From Photobacterium proteolyticum (GTDB lineage: Bacteria > Pseudomonadota > Gammaproteobacteria > Enterobacterales > Vibrionaceae), in NCBI RefSeq assembly GCF_001939735.1, contig NZ_MJIL01000092.1, forward strand, positions 8,185-72,184: a DNA stretch of 64,000 bases, written 5' to 3'. A model generated the notes under the pieces. That model did no database searches and was not told where the DNA came from. It saw nothing but the letters and a program-made list of their open reading frames with translations. The stretch's first letter is position 1. Each line of letters starts with the position of its first letter. Shown in pieces: positions 20,088 to 28,485 of this stretch. Made by a program: the position numbers and the translations under genes.

Positions 20088-20711
20088 ATGACAGAATACA
20101 AATCACCATTACGGATTGGCGTAGGCGGCCCGGTAGGGTCGGGAAAGACAGCATTATTAGAGATACTGTGTAAAACCATTCGGGATAAGTACAACATCGC
20201 CGTGGTGACTAATGATATCTACACCCAGGAAGATGCCAAGATCCTGACCCGTGCGGAGGCACTGGATGCAGACCGAATCATAGGTGTCGAGACTGGCGGC
20301 TGTCCTCATACGGCAATTCGGGAAGATGCCTCGATGAACTTGGCGGCGGTCGAAGAGCTGGCAGTAAGGCACAAGAGCCTTGATGTGGTCTTTATCGAGA
20401 GCGGCGGCGATAACCTGAGTGCGACTTTCAGCCCTGAGCTGGCCGATTTGACGATTTATGTCATTGATGTCGCCGAAGGGGAGAAGATTCCGAGAAAAGG
20501 AGGCCCGGGTATTACCCGGTCGGACTTGCTCGTAATAAACAAGATCGATTTGGCTCCGTATGTTGGTGCGTCGCTGGAAGTCATGGATCAAGATACGAAG
20601 CGAATGCGGCCTAATAAGCCCTATGTATTCACTAATTTAAAAGAAGGGAAAGGATTGCCGGAAATAATCGACTTCATAGTGACACAAGGCATGCTTGATA
20701 ATTGTTCGTAA
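20088..20711 (+). CDS. ureG: Urease accessory GTPase UreG
   Basis: UreG (207 residues) is the SIMIBI GTPase that drives nickel insertion into urease. The P-loop GGPVGSGKT lies at residues 13-21, the invariant metal-binding Cys-Pro-His in GGCPHTAIRED follows, and NKIDLAPYVGA carries the guanine-recognition NKID. The ATG at 20088 with AGGGA upstream gives the usual length; an ATG at 20043 would overlap ureF and add 15 unconserved residues. Last gene of the operon. Confidence 0.96.
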   Translation: MTEYKSPLRIGVGGPVGSGKTALLEILCKTIRDKYNIAVVTNDIYTQEDAKILTRAEALDADRIIGVETGGCPHTAIREDASMNLAAVEELAVRHKSLDVVFIESGGDNLSATFSPELADLTIYVIDVAEGEKIPRKGGPGITRSDLLVINKIDLAPYVGASLEVMDQDTKRMRPNKPYVFTNLKEGKGLPEIIDFIVTQGMLDNCS

Positions 20712-20730
20712 AACAGAGTAATGACAGAAT

Positions 20731-20768
20731 AAAAAGCTGGGGGAATTTCGCCCGGCTTTTTATTTTTT
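20731..20768 (+). terminator. Terminator of the urt-ure operon
   Basis: AAAAAGCTGGG and CCCGGCTTTTT pair around a short AT-rich loop and are followed by a T-rich run, 20 bp past the ureG stop. Confidence 0.85.
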
Positions 20769-21314
20769 TATAGAGATCTAAAATTTTTTTGAAATGATAG
20801 TTGCCAGAAATGTAATTAACAATTTAATTGGTAATCGATATTATTTAAATACCCATCAATAATCGCTATTTTATGCTGCCCGTTATTGTGCAGTTATGCA
20901 TATAAGTAGTGCAACTTTTCAATTATTTCATTTCGTTTGTTACTCAATTCTATTATTTAAAGCTAAATAGAACCTTTCTATCTACTTGGCATTGTTAATG
21001 CATCATATATGTAACATATCAACAATATTTATCGCTGAAATGGTTACATCGGTCAAGTGTGATTCTATGCAGGAATATTGGTACGACCATTGATGCAGTG
21101 TGTTGATATTGCTATGTGCGTGTGTTCTTATAATATTCATGCAACATAAAGGTCACGGAACTGTCGTTTTCGACCGCTACGATGCAACAACAGATTTGGA
21201 AAGAAAAACTGAGAATCAGTTTGGTTGGTTAGTGCCCTTGTTTAGATTTTGATAATTATATCATTTAATTCAAGGTTATATGGCAGCATCAATGATGGAA
21301 TGGAGTCTTCTGTA
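20769..21314. other. AT-rich intergenic region before phaB
   Basis: About 550 bases without a convincing gene. It must carry the pha promoter. I see an AT-rich tract (20769-21000) and scattered ATGCAACA words (near 21139 and 21181) but no reliable promoter or operator. The unusual length suggests regulation or an unrecognised small RNA. Confidence 0.5.
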
Positions 21315-22055
21315 ATGAGTAAAAAAGCATTAGTAACTGGTGCGAAAGGTGGTATTGGTTCTTCAATTACAACTGCTTTGGTTGAAGCGGGGTATCGAGT
21401 AATTGCAACATACTTCCCGAACGGAGAAACCAAAGCGAAAGAATGGTTCAAAGAGAATAATTATTCAGAAGATCAGGTTAGGCTATACCCTCTAGATGTT
21501 ACGGATACGGCATACTGCGAAGAGGCTTTGGCAACATTGCTGAAAGAAGAGGGTAACATTGATGTGTTGGTTAATAATGCTGGTATAACGCGTGATACGA
21601 CATTTAAGCGAATGACAGCAGAACAATGGAATGAAGTTATTTCAACAAACTTAAATAGCTTGTTTAATGTAACTCACCCATTATTTGCTTCAATGTGTGA
21701 GCACGGCAATGCCCGTATTATTAATATCTCTTCAGTTAATGGGTTGAAAGGTCAGTTTGGTCAGACAAATTATTCAGCAGCGAAAGCGGGAATGATTGGT
21801 TTTACTAAAGCGCTGGCTGCTGAAGGTGCACGTTCTGGTGTAACTGTAAATGCCATTGCCCCGGGTTATACCGGCACACCAATGGTGGAAGCAATTAAGC
21901 CGGAAGTACTCGATGCTATTAAAGCTGAAATTCCAATGAAGCGTCTTGCTGCACCTGGCGAAGTGGCTGCAGCGGTAACCTTCCTCGCAAGTGATGCTGC
22001 AGCATATATTACAGGCGAGACATTGTCTGTGAACGGCGGTTTGTACATGCATTAA
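21315..22055 (+). CDS. phaB: Acetoacetyl-CoA reductase PhaB
   Basis: PhaB reduces acetoacetyl-CoA to (R)-3-hydroxybutyryl-CoA with NADPH, the second step of polyhydroxybutyrate synthesis. The 246-residue length from the ATG at 21315 is exactly that of the family; the frame opens earlier (21249) but only this ATG has an upstream GGAG. It is a classic short-chain dehydrogenase: TGAKGGIG cofactor loop (8-15), NNAG (87-90) and catalytic S140, Y153, K157. First gene of phaBAPC. Confidence 0.95.
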   Translation: MSKKALVTGAKGGIGSSITTALVEAGYRVIATYFPNGETKAKEWFKENNYSEDQVRLYPLDVTDTAYCEEALATLLKEEGNIDVLVNNAGITRDTTFKRMTAEQWNEVISTNLNSLFNVTHPLFASMCEHGNARIINISSVNGLKGQFGQTNYSAAKAGMIGFTKALAAEGARSGVTVNAIAPGYTGTPMVEAIKPEVLDAIKAEIPMKRLAAPGEVAAAVTFLASDAAAYITGETLSVNGGLYMH

Positions 22056-22094
22056 CGGTTGGTTTAGATTTTTTTTAATAAGGACGCTTAAAAA

Positions 22095-23303
22095 ATGACT
22101 AAAGTTTTTATTGTAGCTGCAAAACGTACTCCTCTTGGTAGCTTTAATGGCGCACTAAAATCAGTGCCGGCTGCTCAGCTTGCTGCTGTCGCGATCAAAG
22201 CGGCTATCAAGGATGCCAAGGTTGATCCTGCCCATCTGGATGAAGTGATTCTTGGCAATGTGGTAGGAGCGGGCCAGGGCATGGGGCCCGGGCGTCAGGC
22301 TGCGATATACGCCGATATTCCACAGGAAGTTCCGGCTTACAGCCTGAATATGGTTTGTGGTAGTGGTATGAAAGCGGTAATGGATGCAGCTTCTCACATC
22401 AAAGCCGGCGATGCCGACCTTGTTGTCGCGGCAGGTGCGGAAAACATGTCACAAATTCCATTCTGTCTACCAGCGAAAATTCGTGATGGCCAGAAAATGG
22501 GTGGTCTTGAAATGTCTGACCTGCTGATTTCTGATGGCCTGACAGATGTCTTCAATAATTACCACATGGGTGTAACGGCCGAGAACGTTGTTGCAAAAGT
22601 TGGCCTGAACCGTGAGCAACAAGATAACTTTGCACTTGCCAGCCAGCAGAAGGCGGTAGCAGCCATTGAGCAGGGCAAGTTTGCCGAAGAGATTATACCT
22701 GTAGAAGTCACTGTCCGTCGTAAGACAAATGTTGTCGATACCGACGAATACCCTAAAGCCGATGCCACTATCGAAGGGTTGGCTAAACTGCGCGCCGCAT
22801 TCAAGAAAGAAGGTGGCTCGGTGACTGCCGGTAATGCCTCGGGGATTAATGATGGTGCCAGCGCCATTATTGTTGCCTCGGAAGCGGCTGTTGAGAAATA
22901 TGGCCTGACTCCACTGGCTGAAATCGAAAGCTATGCCCAGGCTGGTGTTGCACCGGAAATCATGGGTCTCGGTCCGGTACCGGCAGTCGTGAAAGCACTG
23001 GACAAGGCCGAGCTGAAAATCGGCGATGTCGGTTTATTCGAATTCAATGAAGCGTTCGCTGGTCAGGCACTGGGTGTGCTGCACGAGCTGGCGGACGAGT
23101 TGGATACTCAGGTTGAAGATTTAGCTGAGCGTTCAAACGTAAATGGTGGTGCGATTGCACTGGGTCACCCGCTGGGTGCATCAGGTAACCGTATCATTGT
23201 TAGCCTTCTACATGAAATGCGCCGTCGTGGTACAGAGCATGGCCTTGCCACGTTGTGTGTCGGTGGTGGTATGGGTACGGCAATCGTACTGAAGAGCGTT
23301 TAA
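22095..23303 (+). CDS. phaA: Acetyl-CoA acetyltransferase PhaA
   Basis: This biosynthetic thiolase (402 residues) condenses two acetyl-CoA to acetoacetyl-CoA for PHB synthesis. The nucleophile C88 sits in MVCGSGMKA, H358 in GHPLGASG and the second cysteine C388 in LCVGGGMG, all as in active thiolases. It is about 60 percent alike by eye to the second thiolase of the window (27071-28285), so the two are clear paralogues. It starts 39 bp after phaB. Confidence 0.95.
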   Translation: MTKVFIVAAKRTPLGSFNGALKSVPAAQLAAVAIKAAIKDAKVDPAHLDEVILGNVVGAGQGMGPGRQAAIYADIPQEVPAYSLNMVCGSGMKAVMDAASHIKAGDADLVVAAGAENMSQIPFCLPAKIRDGQKMGGLEMSDLLISDGLTDVFNNYHMGVTAENVVAKVGLNREQQDNFALASQQKAVAAIEQGKFAEEIIPVEVTVRRKTNVVDTDEYPKADATIEGLAKLRAAFKKEGGSVTAGNASGINDGASAIIVASEAAVEKYGLTPLAEIESYAQAGVAPEIMGLGPVPAVVKALDKAELKIGDVGLFEFNEAFAGQALGVLHELADELDTQVEDLAERSNVNGGAIALGHPLGASGNRIIVSLLHEMRRRGTEHGLATLCVGGGMGTAIVLKSV

Positions 23304-23385
23304 CTGAAAGTGTTTCGGATTGTACCCGGATACAGCATGGCCCGGGTACGTCACTCATTACTTTGTTTAATTGAAGGAAATAGCT

Positions 23386-23733
23386 ATGTATACGGAAATG
23401 TTTAAATCTTTCTCCGAGCAGACTGAAAAATCTTTTGCACCATATGTAAAGTTCAACAAGCTGTTCACCAAGAACGTTGAAGAGCTAACTGAGCTTCAGC
23501 TAGCAGCTGTTCGTGCCTATAGCGAACTGGGTCTTTCTCAGCTCAAAGCTGTTAGCGAAGTTAAAGACGTACAGTCTTTCGCTGCATTCAACAGCCAGCA
23601 GCTTGAAACGCTGACTAAGCTTTCTCAGCAGCTAATCGACGATAGCAACAAGTTCAATGCTGTTGCTCAAACGTTCAAGACTGAAGTTGAAGAGCTAGTG
23701 GCTGAAAATGTTAAGCAGGCTACGCCAGTATAA
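23386..23733 (+). CDS. phaP: Phasin PhaP
   Basis: The product is a small (115 residues), helical, cysteine-free protein of the phasin family, which coats polyhydroxyalkanoate granules and limits their fusion. The start is the ATG at 23386, with GAAGGAAA upstream. Its location between phaA and phaC and the amphipathic heptad-like pattern support the call. A strong hairpin terminator follows, so phaP could be made in excess over phaC. Confidence 0.9.
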   Translation: MYTEMFKSFSEQTEKSFAPYVKFNKLFTKNVEELTELQLAAVRAYSELGLSQLKAVSEVKDVQSFAAFNSQQLETLTKLSQQLIDDSNKFNAVAQTFKTEVEELVAENVKQATPV

Positions 23734-23749
23734 GTGAAATGACCACTCA

Positions 23750-23775
23750 GCCGCCCCTCTCGTGGGCGGCTTTTT
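23750..23775 (+). terminator. Hairpin terminator between phaP and phaC
   Basis: GCCGCCC, a 7-nt loop and GGGCGGC are followed by TTTTT, ending 24 bp before the phaC ATG. No separate phaC promoter can fit comfortably between, so phaC is probably expressed by read-through. Confidence 0.85.
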
Positions 23776-23799
23776 AGTCCAAATACAGAGGTCATTGTA

Positions 23800-25620
23800 A
23801 TGAACTATAACTTCTTTACGGACTACTTTGCCAAGCTCCAGGATATGAACCAGATGTGGTGGAAAGAGCTGGATTCCGGCAAAGCAGCCATAAATACTCC
23901 CCTTAATAAAGCGCTCAATGAATTAAACTTGGACGATACTGCCGAGTTAATCGAAAAAGCCGCAGCGCAACCAGCCGTGCTTGCCAAAGTGCAGCTAGAC
24001 TGGTGGGAAAACCAAATGAAGATCTGGCAGAACGTCACCATGAAAACCGGTGATGAGTCCGATCTTGTTAAGCCCGAAAAAGATGACAAGCGTTTCAGTG
24101 ATCCTGCCTGGGAAAATGAAGCGTTTTATAATTATATCAAGCAGTCCTATTTGCTCTTTAGCAATACGATGAAAGACACCATCGACTCGATAGAAGGACT
24201 GGATGAAAAAGCCAAAGAACGCCTTGGCTTTTTCTCGCGTCAGGCCATCAATGCCTTGTCGCCAACCAACTTTATTACCACCAACCCAGAGCTTGCCAAG
24301 CTAACGGTTGAAACGAACGGGGAAAACCTCGTTAAGGGTATGGAGTTGCTTCAGGAAGACATGCAGGCCAGTGCCGACGTGTTGAAAATCCGCATGACGA
24401 ACGATAATGCTTTCCAGCTGGGCGAGAATGTTGCCAATACAGCTGGTGATGTTGTGTTCAAGAATGACTTGTTTGAACTGATTCAATACAAGCCGTTGAC
24501 GGAAAAAGTGAATGCGACGCCGCTTCTGATCGTTCCGCCGTTTATCAACAAGTACTATATTCTGGATCTTCGCGAGAAGAACTCCATGGTACGTTGGCTG
24601 GTTGAGCAGGGGCATACTGTATTCATGATGTCCTGGCGTAATCCTGATGCCAGCATGGTCGATGTCGATTTCGAAAACTACGTGCTCGATGGCGTAGTGA
24701 AAGCTGTGGATGTGGTAGAAGATATCAGCGGTGAGAAGCAGATTAACGTTGCCGGTTATTGTATCGGCGGTACTTTGCTGGCCGTTGCCTTGGCGTATTA
24801 TTCGGCCAAGCGGATGCGTAACCGTATCAAGTCTGCTTCCTTCTTCACGACATTGCTGGATTTCTCTCAGCCGGGTGAAATCGGGGCATATATTAACGAT
24901 CCGATCATCTCTGCGATAGAAGCTCAGAATGAAGCGAAAGGGTACATGGATGGGCGCTCGTTGAGTGTTACTTTCAGTCTGCTGCGTGAAAACAGTCTGT
25001 ACTGGAACTACTACATCAATAATTACCTCAAGGGTAATAGTCCGATCGACTTCGATTTGCTTTACTGGAACGGTGACAGTACCAATGTCGCGGTAGCCTG
25101 TCATAGCACTCTGCTGCGTCAGTTCTATCTTGAGAACAAGCTGACCGATCCGAAAGGCTATAAAGTTGGTGGCGTGTACATTGATCTGGCAAAGATCAAG
25201 GTGCCGACCTACTTTATCTCGACACAGGAAGATCATATTGCCCTGTGGCAGGGAACCTTCCGTGGGTCGCAGATGCTTAACGGCAAATCAACGTTTGTTC
25301 TTGGTGAATCCGGGCACATTGCCGGAATCGTTAACCATCCGGCCAAGAATAAGTATGGTTTCTGGACCAACAGCAAGAAGGTTGCGGATGCAGAGGCATG
25401 GCTTGAGTCTGCCAAACGCCAGGATGGCTCCTGGTGGGGACACTGGAATACATGGTTAGCTGATTTCGAGTCGGCAGAGCCGATTGATGCCCGTCAGGCA
25501 GGAAGTGCAACCTATCCGGCGATAGCCAATGCACCGGGTAATTATGTGTTGCAGACGTTACCGATTGAGGTATCGAATGCTGTCGAACAGCATCACCAGA
25601 AGGCAAGCCAGGAAGCTTAA
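23800..25620 (+). CDS. phaC: Class I poly(3-hydroxyalkanoate) polymerase PhaC
   Basis: PhaC (606 residues) polymerises (R)-3-hydroxybutyryl-CoA at the granule surface. The lipase-like box GYCIGG holds the nucleophile C321, with D478 (in QEDHI) and H506 (in ESGHIAG) completing the triad. Length and single-subunit form indicate class I, specific for short-chain monomers, in agreement with the phaB and phaA partners. GAGGTCATTGTA precedes the ATG. Confidence 0.96.
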   Translation: MNYNFFTDYFAKLQDMNQMWWKELDSGKAAINTPLNKALNELNLDDTAELIEKAAAQPAVLAKVQLDWWENQMKIWQNVTMKTGDESDLVKPEKDDKRFSDPAWENEAFYNYIKQSYLLFSNTMKDTIDSIEGLDEKAKERLGFFSRQAINALSPTNFITTNPELAKLTVETNGENLVKGMELLQEDMQASADVLKIRMTNDNAFQLGENVANTAGDVVFKNDLFELIQYKPLTEKVNATPLLIVPPFINKYYILDLREKNSMVRWLVEQGHTVFMMSWRNPDASMVDVDFENYVLDGVVKAVDVVEDISGEKQINVAGYCIGGTLLAVALAYYSAKRMRNRIKSASFFTTLLDFSQPGEIGAYINDPIISAIEAQNEAKGYMDGRSLSVTFSLLRENSLYWNYYINNYLKGNSPIDFDLLYWNGDSTNVAVACHSTLLRQFYLENKLTDPKGYKVGGVYIDLAKIKVPTYFISTQEDHIALWQGTFRGSQMLNGKSTFVLGESGHIAGIVNHPAKNKYGFWTNSKKVADAEAWLESAKRQDGSWWGHWNTWLADFESAEPIDARQAGSATYPAIANAPGNYVLQTLPIEVSNAVEQHHQKASQEA

Positions 25621-25641
25621 TCCTTCCTTTGCCACAATTAA

Positions 25642-25668
25642 AAAGCCAGCAGGTTATCTGCTGGCTTT
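25642..25668. terminator. Bidirectional terminator between phaC and atoA
   Basis: An 11-bp perfect stem (AAAGCCAGCAG, loop GTTAT, CTGCTGGCTTT) lies between the converging phaC and CoA-transferase operons. Confidence 0.88.
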
Positions 25669-25694
25669 ATTCGGTTTTACCGGAAAAATGTGGG

Positions 25695-26378
25695 TTACAA
25701 ATCTTCTGGTAGCGCCATCGTGGTTAATGATGGTGAGATAAATAGCGGGGCCTCAGTCGTCGCCTGAATTTCATTAATGGTGGTCTCCGGTGCTATCTCA
25801 ACAAGCTCCATCCCCCTGTCAGTGAGCTTGATGACCCCAAGCTCGGTGATAATCAAATCGACCTGATTGGTGGCGGTCAGAGGTAAAGAACACTGCTTGA
25901 GCAGCTTAGGGTTGCCTTTAACAGTATGCTCCATGGCCACGATGACTTTCTGGGCACCAACTACCAGATCCATTGCTCCCCCCATGCCCGGTACCATCTT
26001 GCCCGGAATGATCCAGTTGGCGAGATTACCCTGCTGATCGACCTGAAGGGCACCCAGCACGGTGACATCGACGTGGCCGCCACGAATAATGGTAAAGGAA
26101 TCGGCGCTGTTGAAGTAGCAGGCTCCTGTGGTTGCCGTAATTGGCTGACCGCCTGCATTGACCAGATCCGGGTCAATATTGTGTTCGTCTGGCATCTCGC
26201 CGATTCCGATAAGGCCATTTTCTGCTTGCAGCAGAATCTCAATATCACTGGTAACTTCATTGGCAACCAGCGACGGAAGACCGATACCGAGGTTAACGAC
26301 ATCGCCGTCGTGTAGCTCCTGGGCGACCCGCCAGGCAATCATTCGTCTGATCTGGTGTTTGTCTCGTTGCTTAGCCAT
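25695..26378 (-). CDS. atoA: 3-oxoacid CoA-transferase, subunit B
   Basis: This beta subunit (227 residues) contributes the active-site glutamate, E53 in LLQAENGLIG, that carries CoA between an acyl-CoA and a 3-oxoacid such as acetoacetate. GIGLPSLVAN near residues 31-40 is the other family hallmark. It overlaps the alpha subunit gene by 8 bp. Whether the donor is succinyl-CoA (ScoB) or acetyl-CoA (AtoA) cannot be read from the sequence; the thiolase neighbour favours acetoacetate use. Confidence 0.92.
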   Translation of the reverse strand: MAKQRDKHQIRRMIAWRVAQELHDGDVVNLGIGLPSLVANEVTSDIEILLQAENGLIGIGEMPDEHNIDPDLVNAGGQPITATTGACYFNSADSFTIIRGGHVDVTVLGALQVDQQGNLANWIIPGKMVPGMGGAMDLVVGAQKVIVAMEHTVKGNPKLLKQCSLPLTATNQVDLIITELGVIKLTDRGMELVEIAPETTINEIQATTEAPLFISPSLTTMALPEDL

Positions 26379-27033
26379 GGTTGCTCTCTCCCTGATAGAT
26401 GTGATCGACGTATAGTCCCGGTGTATGAACAGCTTCTGGCTCTATGTGTCCGGCATCGACCAGCTTTTCCGCTTCGACAATGACGGTATTTGCGGCTGTT
26501 GCCATCAGCGGGTTGAAGTTCTGTGTGGTTCGCTTGTAGAAGACATTGCCTTTGGTATCGACAACTGAGCCCCGGATCAGGGCCAGATCGGCACGGATTG
26601 GTTTTTCGAGTAGGAAGTCAGTCCCGTCAATATTGATGACCTGCTTGCCTTCGGCAACAAGCGTGCCGAGACCGGTAGGGGTGAGAACACCGCCAAGGCC
26701 CGCTCCGCCAGCCCGGATACGTTCGGCCAGGCTGCCTTGTGGTACCAGCTCGACATCCAGTGTGCCAGCATTCATCTGGTTACCTGTTTCGGGGTTCAGA
26801 CCGATATGGGAGGCGTAGAGCTTGGAAACACGTTTTGCCTTGATTAGTCGCCCGGAGCCTGTTTCAGGCGTACCGGTATCGGTGCTGATCAGCGTGATGT
26901 TGCTGATATTGTTTTCAAGTAATAGGTCAATCAGGCCTTCCGGTGCCCCGTTGGCCATAAAGCCACCGATCATGATGGTCATATTGTCATGCAGCAGCTC
27001 GGCAATGTCTGACTTTGAAATGGATTTTTTCAT
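26371..27033 (-). CDS. atoD: 3-oxoacid CoA-transferase, subunit A
   Basis: The alpha subunit (220 residues) shows the family's glycine-rich MIGGFMANGAPEGLI near residues 21-35 and the GAGLGGVLTPTG loop near 110. It partners the overlapping atoA product in a cytoplasmic heteromer activating acetoacetate. The gene follows the thiolase gene by 37 bp in the same operon. Confidence 0.92.
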   Translation of the reverse strand: MKKSISKSDIAELLHDNMTIMIGGFMANGAPEGLIDLLLENNISNITLISTDTGTPETGSGRLIKAKRVSKLYASHIGLNPETGNQMNAGTLDVELVPQGSLAERIRAGGAGLGGVLTPTGLGTLVAEGKQVINIDGTDFLLEKPIRADLALIRGSVVDTKGNVFYKRTTQNFNPLMATAANTVIVEAEKLVDAGHIEPEAVHTPGLYVDHIYQGESNHG

Positions 27034-27070
27034 TGTCTGATCCTTATATTTCTTTGAGTTAGGGACACAG

Positions 27071-28285
27071 TTAGGCTTGCTGGCAGCGTTTGATAATTAC
27101 CGCTGTTCCCATTCCGCCACCGATGCAAAGAGCAGCCAGCCCATATTGAAGATTCTGGCGTTCTAGCTGGTAGAGCAGCGTGGTGAGGATCCGGTTACCC
27201 GACGCGCCGAGAGGGTGTCCAAGCGCGATGGCTCCACCGCTCAAATTGGCTCTGTCGGTGATCCATGCCTCGGAGGCGTCATGCTGCTCGGAGAGTTGCT
27301 TGATAACGCCAAGTGCTTGTGCGGCAAAGGCTTCATTGAGTTCAAAACAATCGATGTCAGACAGGGACATGTTGGCCTTCTGCAGCGCATTGGCGATAGC
27401 CGGAACCGGCCCTAATCCCATGACCTGGGGAGACACGCCTGCCTGTCCGTATTCAATCACTTCAGCAATAGGTTGGAGCTGGTAGCGTTCCACAGCCGCT
27501 CTAGAGGCCAAAATAAGTGCCGATGCGCCATCATTAATACCGGAGGCATTACCCGCCGTTACACTGCCGTCTTGTTTGAATGCCGGACGGAGGGCTTGCA
27601 GACCTTCCTTGGATGCATTGGCTTTCGGGTATTCATCCAGTTCAACCATGTACTGTTTTCGGCGTGACACAACAGAGACAGGTTCTATTTCATCGCGGAA
27701 GAAACCGGCTTCTTGCGCGGCTACCGCTTTTTGTTGACTGGCAAGGGCGAAGTCGTCTTGCTGCTCTCGGGAAATGCCAAGTTGGGTTGCAATGTTTTCG
27801 GCGGTGATCCCCATGTGATATTGATTAAACACATCCGTCAGCCCGTCTTTGATGATGCTGTCGTCAAGGTTTAAGTTACCCATTCTGACGCCGGTTCGGA
27901 CCTTGGACGGAGCAACAAAAGGTGCCTGGGACATACTTTCCATTCCGCAGGCCATTACAATTTCTGCATCGCCTGCACGAATGTGGCTGGCAGCATCCAT
28001 CACTGTTTTCATGCCACTACCGCAAATCATATTGAGGGTATAGGCAGGTACGGTCTCCGATATGCCTGCTGCAATGGCAGCTTGTCGGCCCGGCCCCATT
28101 CCTATACCGGCACTGAGTACATTACCGACAATCACCTCGTCGATAAGGCTGGGGTCAAGTTGACACTGGTTTAATGCCCCGCGCATGGCTGTTGCACCAA
28201 GCTCTGGTGCTGAGAGAGGAGAGAGCGAGCCATTAAAGCTACCGATGGGGGTACGCTTGGCAGCAATGATATAGAGAGGTTCCAT
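27071..28285 (-). CDS. atoB: Acetyl-CoA acetyltransferase (degradative thiolase)
   Basis: This second thiolase (404 residues from the ATG at 28285) has the nucleophile C88 in MICGSGMKT, the GHPLGASG histidine and the C-terminal CIGGGMG cysteine. Grouped with the CoA-transferase genes it would cleave acetoacetyl-CoA to two acetyl-CoA. An ATG at 28303 in the same frame is a weaker candidate start: AGGATA sits just upstream of 28285. Confidence 0.92.
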   Translation of the reverse strand: MEPLYIIAAKRTPIGSFNGSLSPLSAPELGATAMRGALNQCQLDPSLIDEVIVGNVLSAGIGMGPGRQAAIAAGISETVPAYTLNMICGSGMKTVMDAASHIRAGDAEIVMACGMESMSQAPFVAPSKVRTGVRMGNLNLDDSIIKDGLTDVFNQYHMGITAENIATQLGISREQQDDFALASQQKAVAAQEAGFFRDEIEPVSVVSRRKQYMVELDEYPKANASKEGLQALRPAFKQDGSVTAGNASGINDGASALILASRAAVERYQLQPIAEVIEYGQAGVSPQVMGLGPVPAIANALQKANMSLSDIDCFELNEAFAAQALGVIKQLSEQHDASEAWITDRANLSGGAIALGHPLGASGNRILTTLLYQLERQNLQYGLAALCIGGGMGTAVIIKRCQQA

Positions 28286-28376
28286 AGACTTATATCCTGT
28301 CAAAGTGCTTTTCAGTATGGATTCAGTCTACGAGTGAGTGAAGTGCGAGCGTTATAGCCAAAGATTCAAAACCGTT

Positions 28377-28390
28377 TTGCATATATGCAA
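28377..28390. promoter_or_regulatory. Perfect 14-bp palindrome, candidate LysR-type site
   Basis: TTGCATATATGCAA lies in the divergent promoter region between atoB and the TIM-barrel gene at 28486. It has the T-N11-A form with dyad symmetry common for LysR-type regulators; one is encoded at 30174-31055. Confidence 0.45.
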
Positions 28391-28485
28391 TACCAAGGTG
28401 GGCTATGCATCACGTATTTTCTGGGCACTTCATTCTAGGCTATGAATAATTTCTCAGTTTTATGAATGATAAGAAGGGTATACCT

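Noticed and set aside
21100..21135. TTGATA / TATAAT promoter pair before phaB
   Set aside because: The spacing is 20 bp, too long for a normal sigma-70 promoter.
24301..25236. 311-residue frame antisense to phaC
   Set aside because: Shadow of the strongly biased phaC codons; no recognisable domain or ribosome site.
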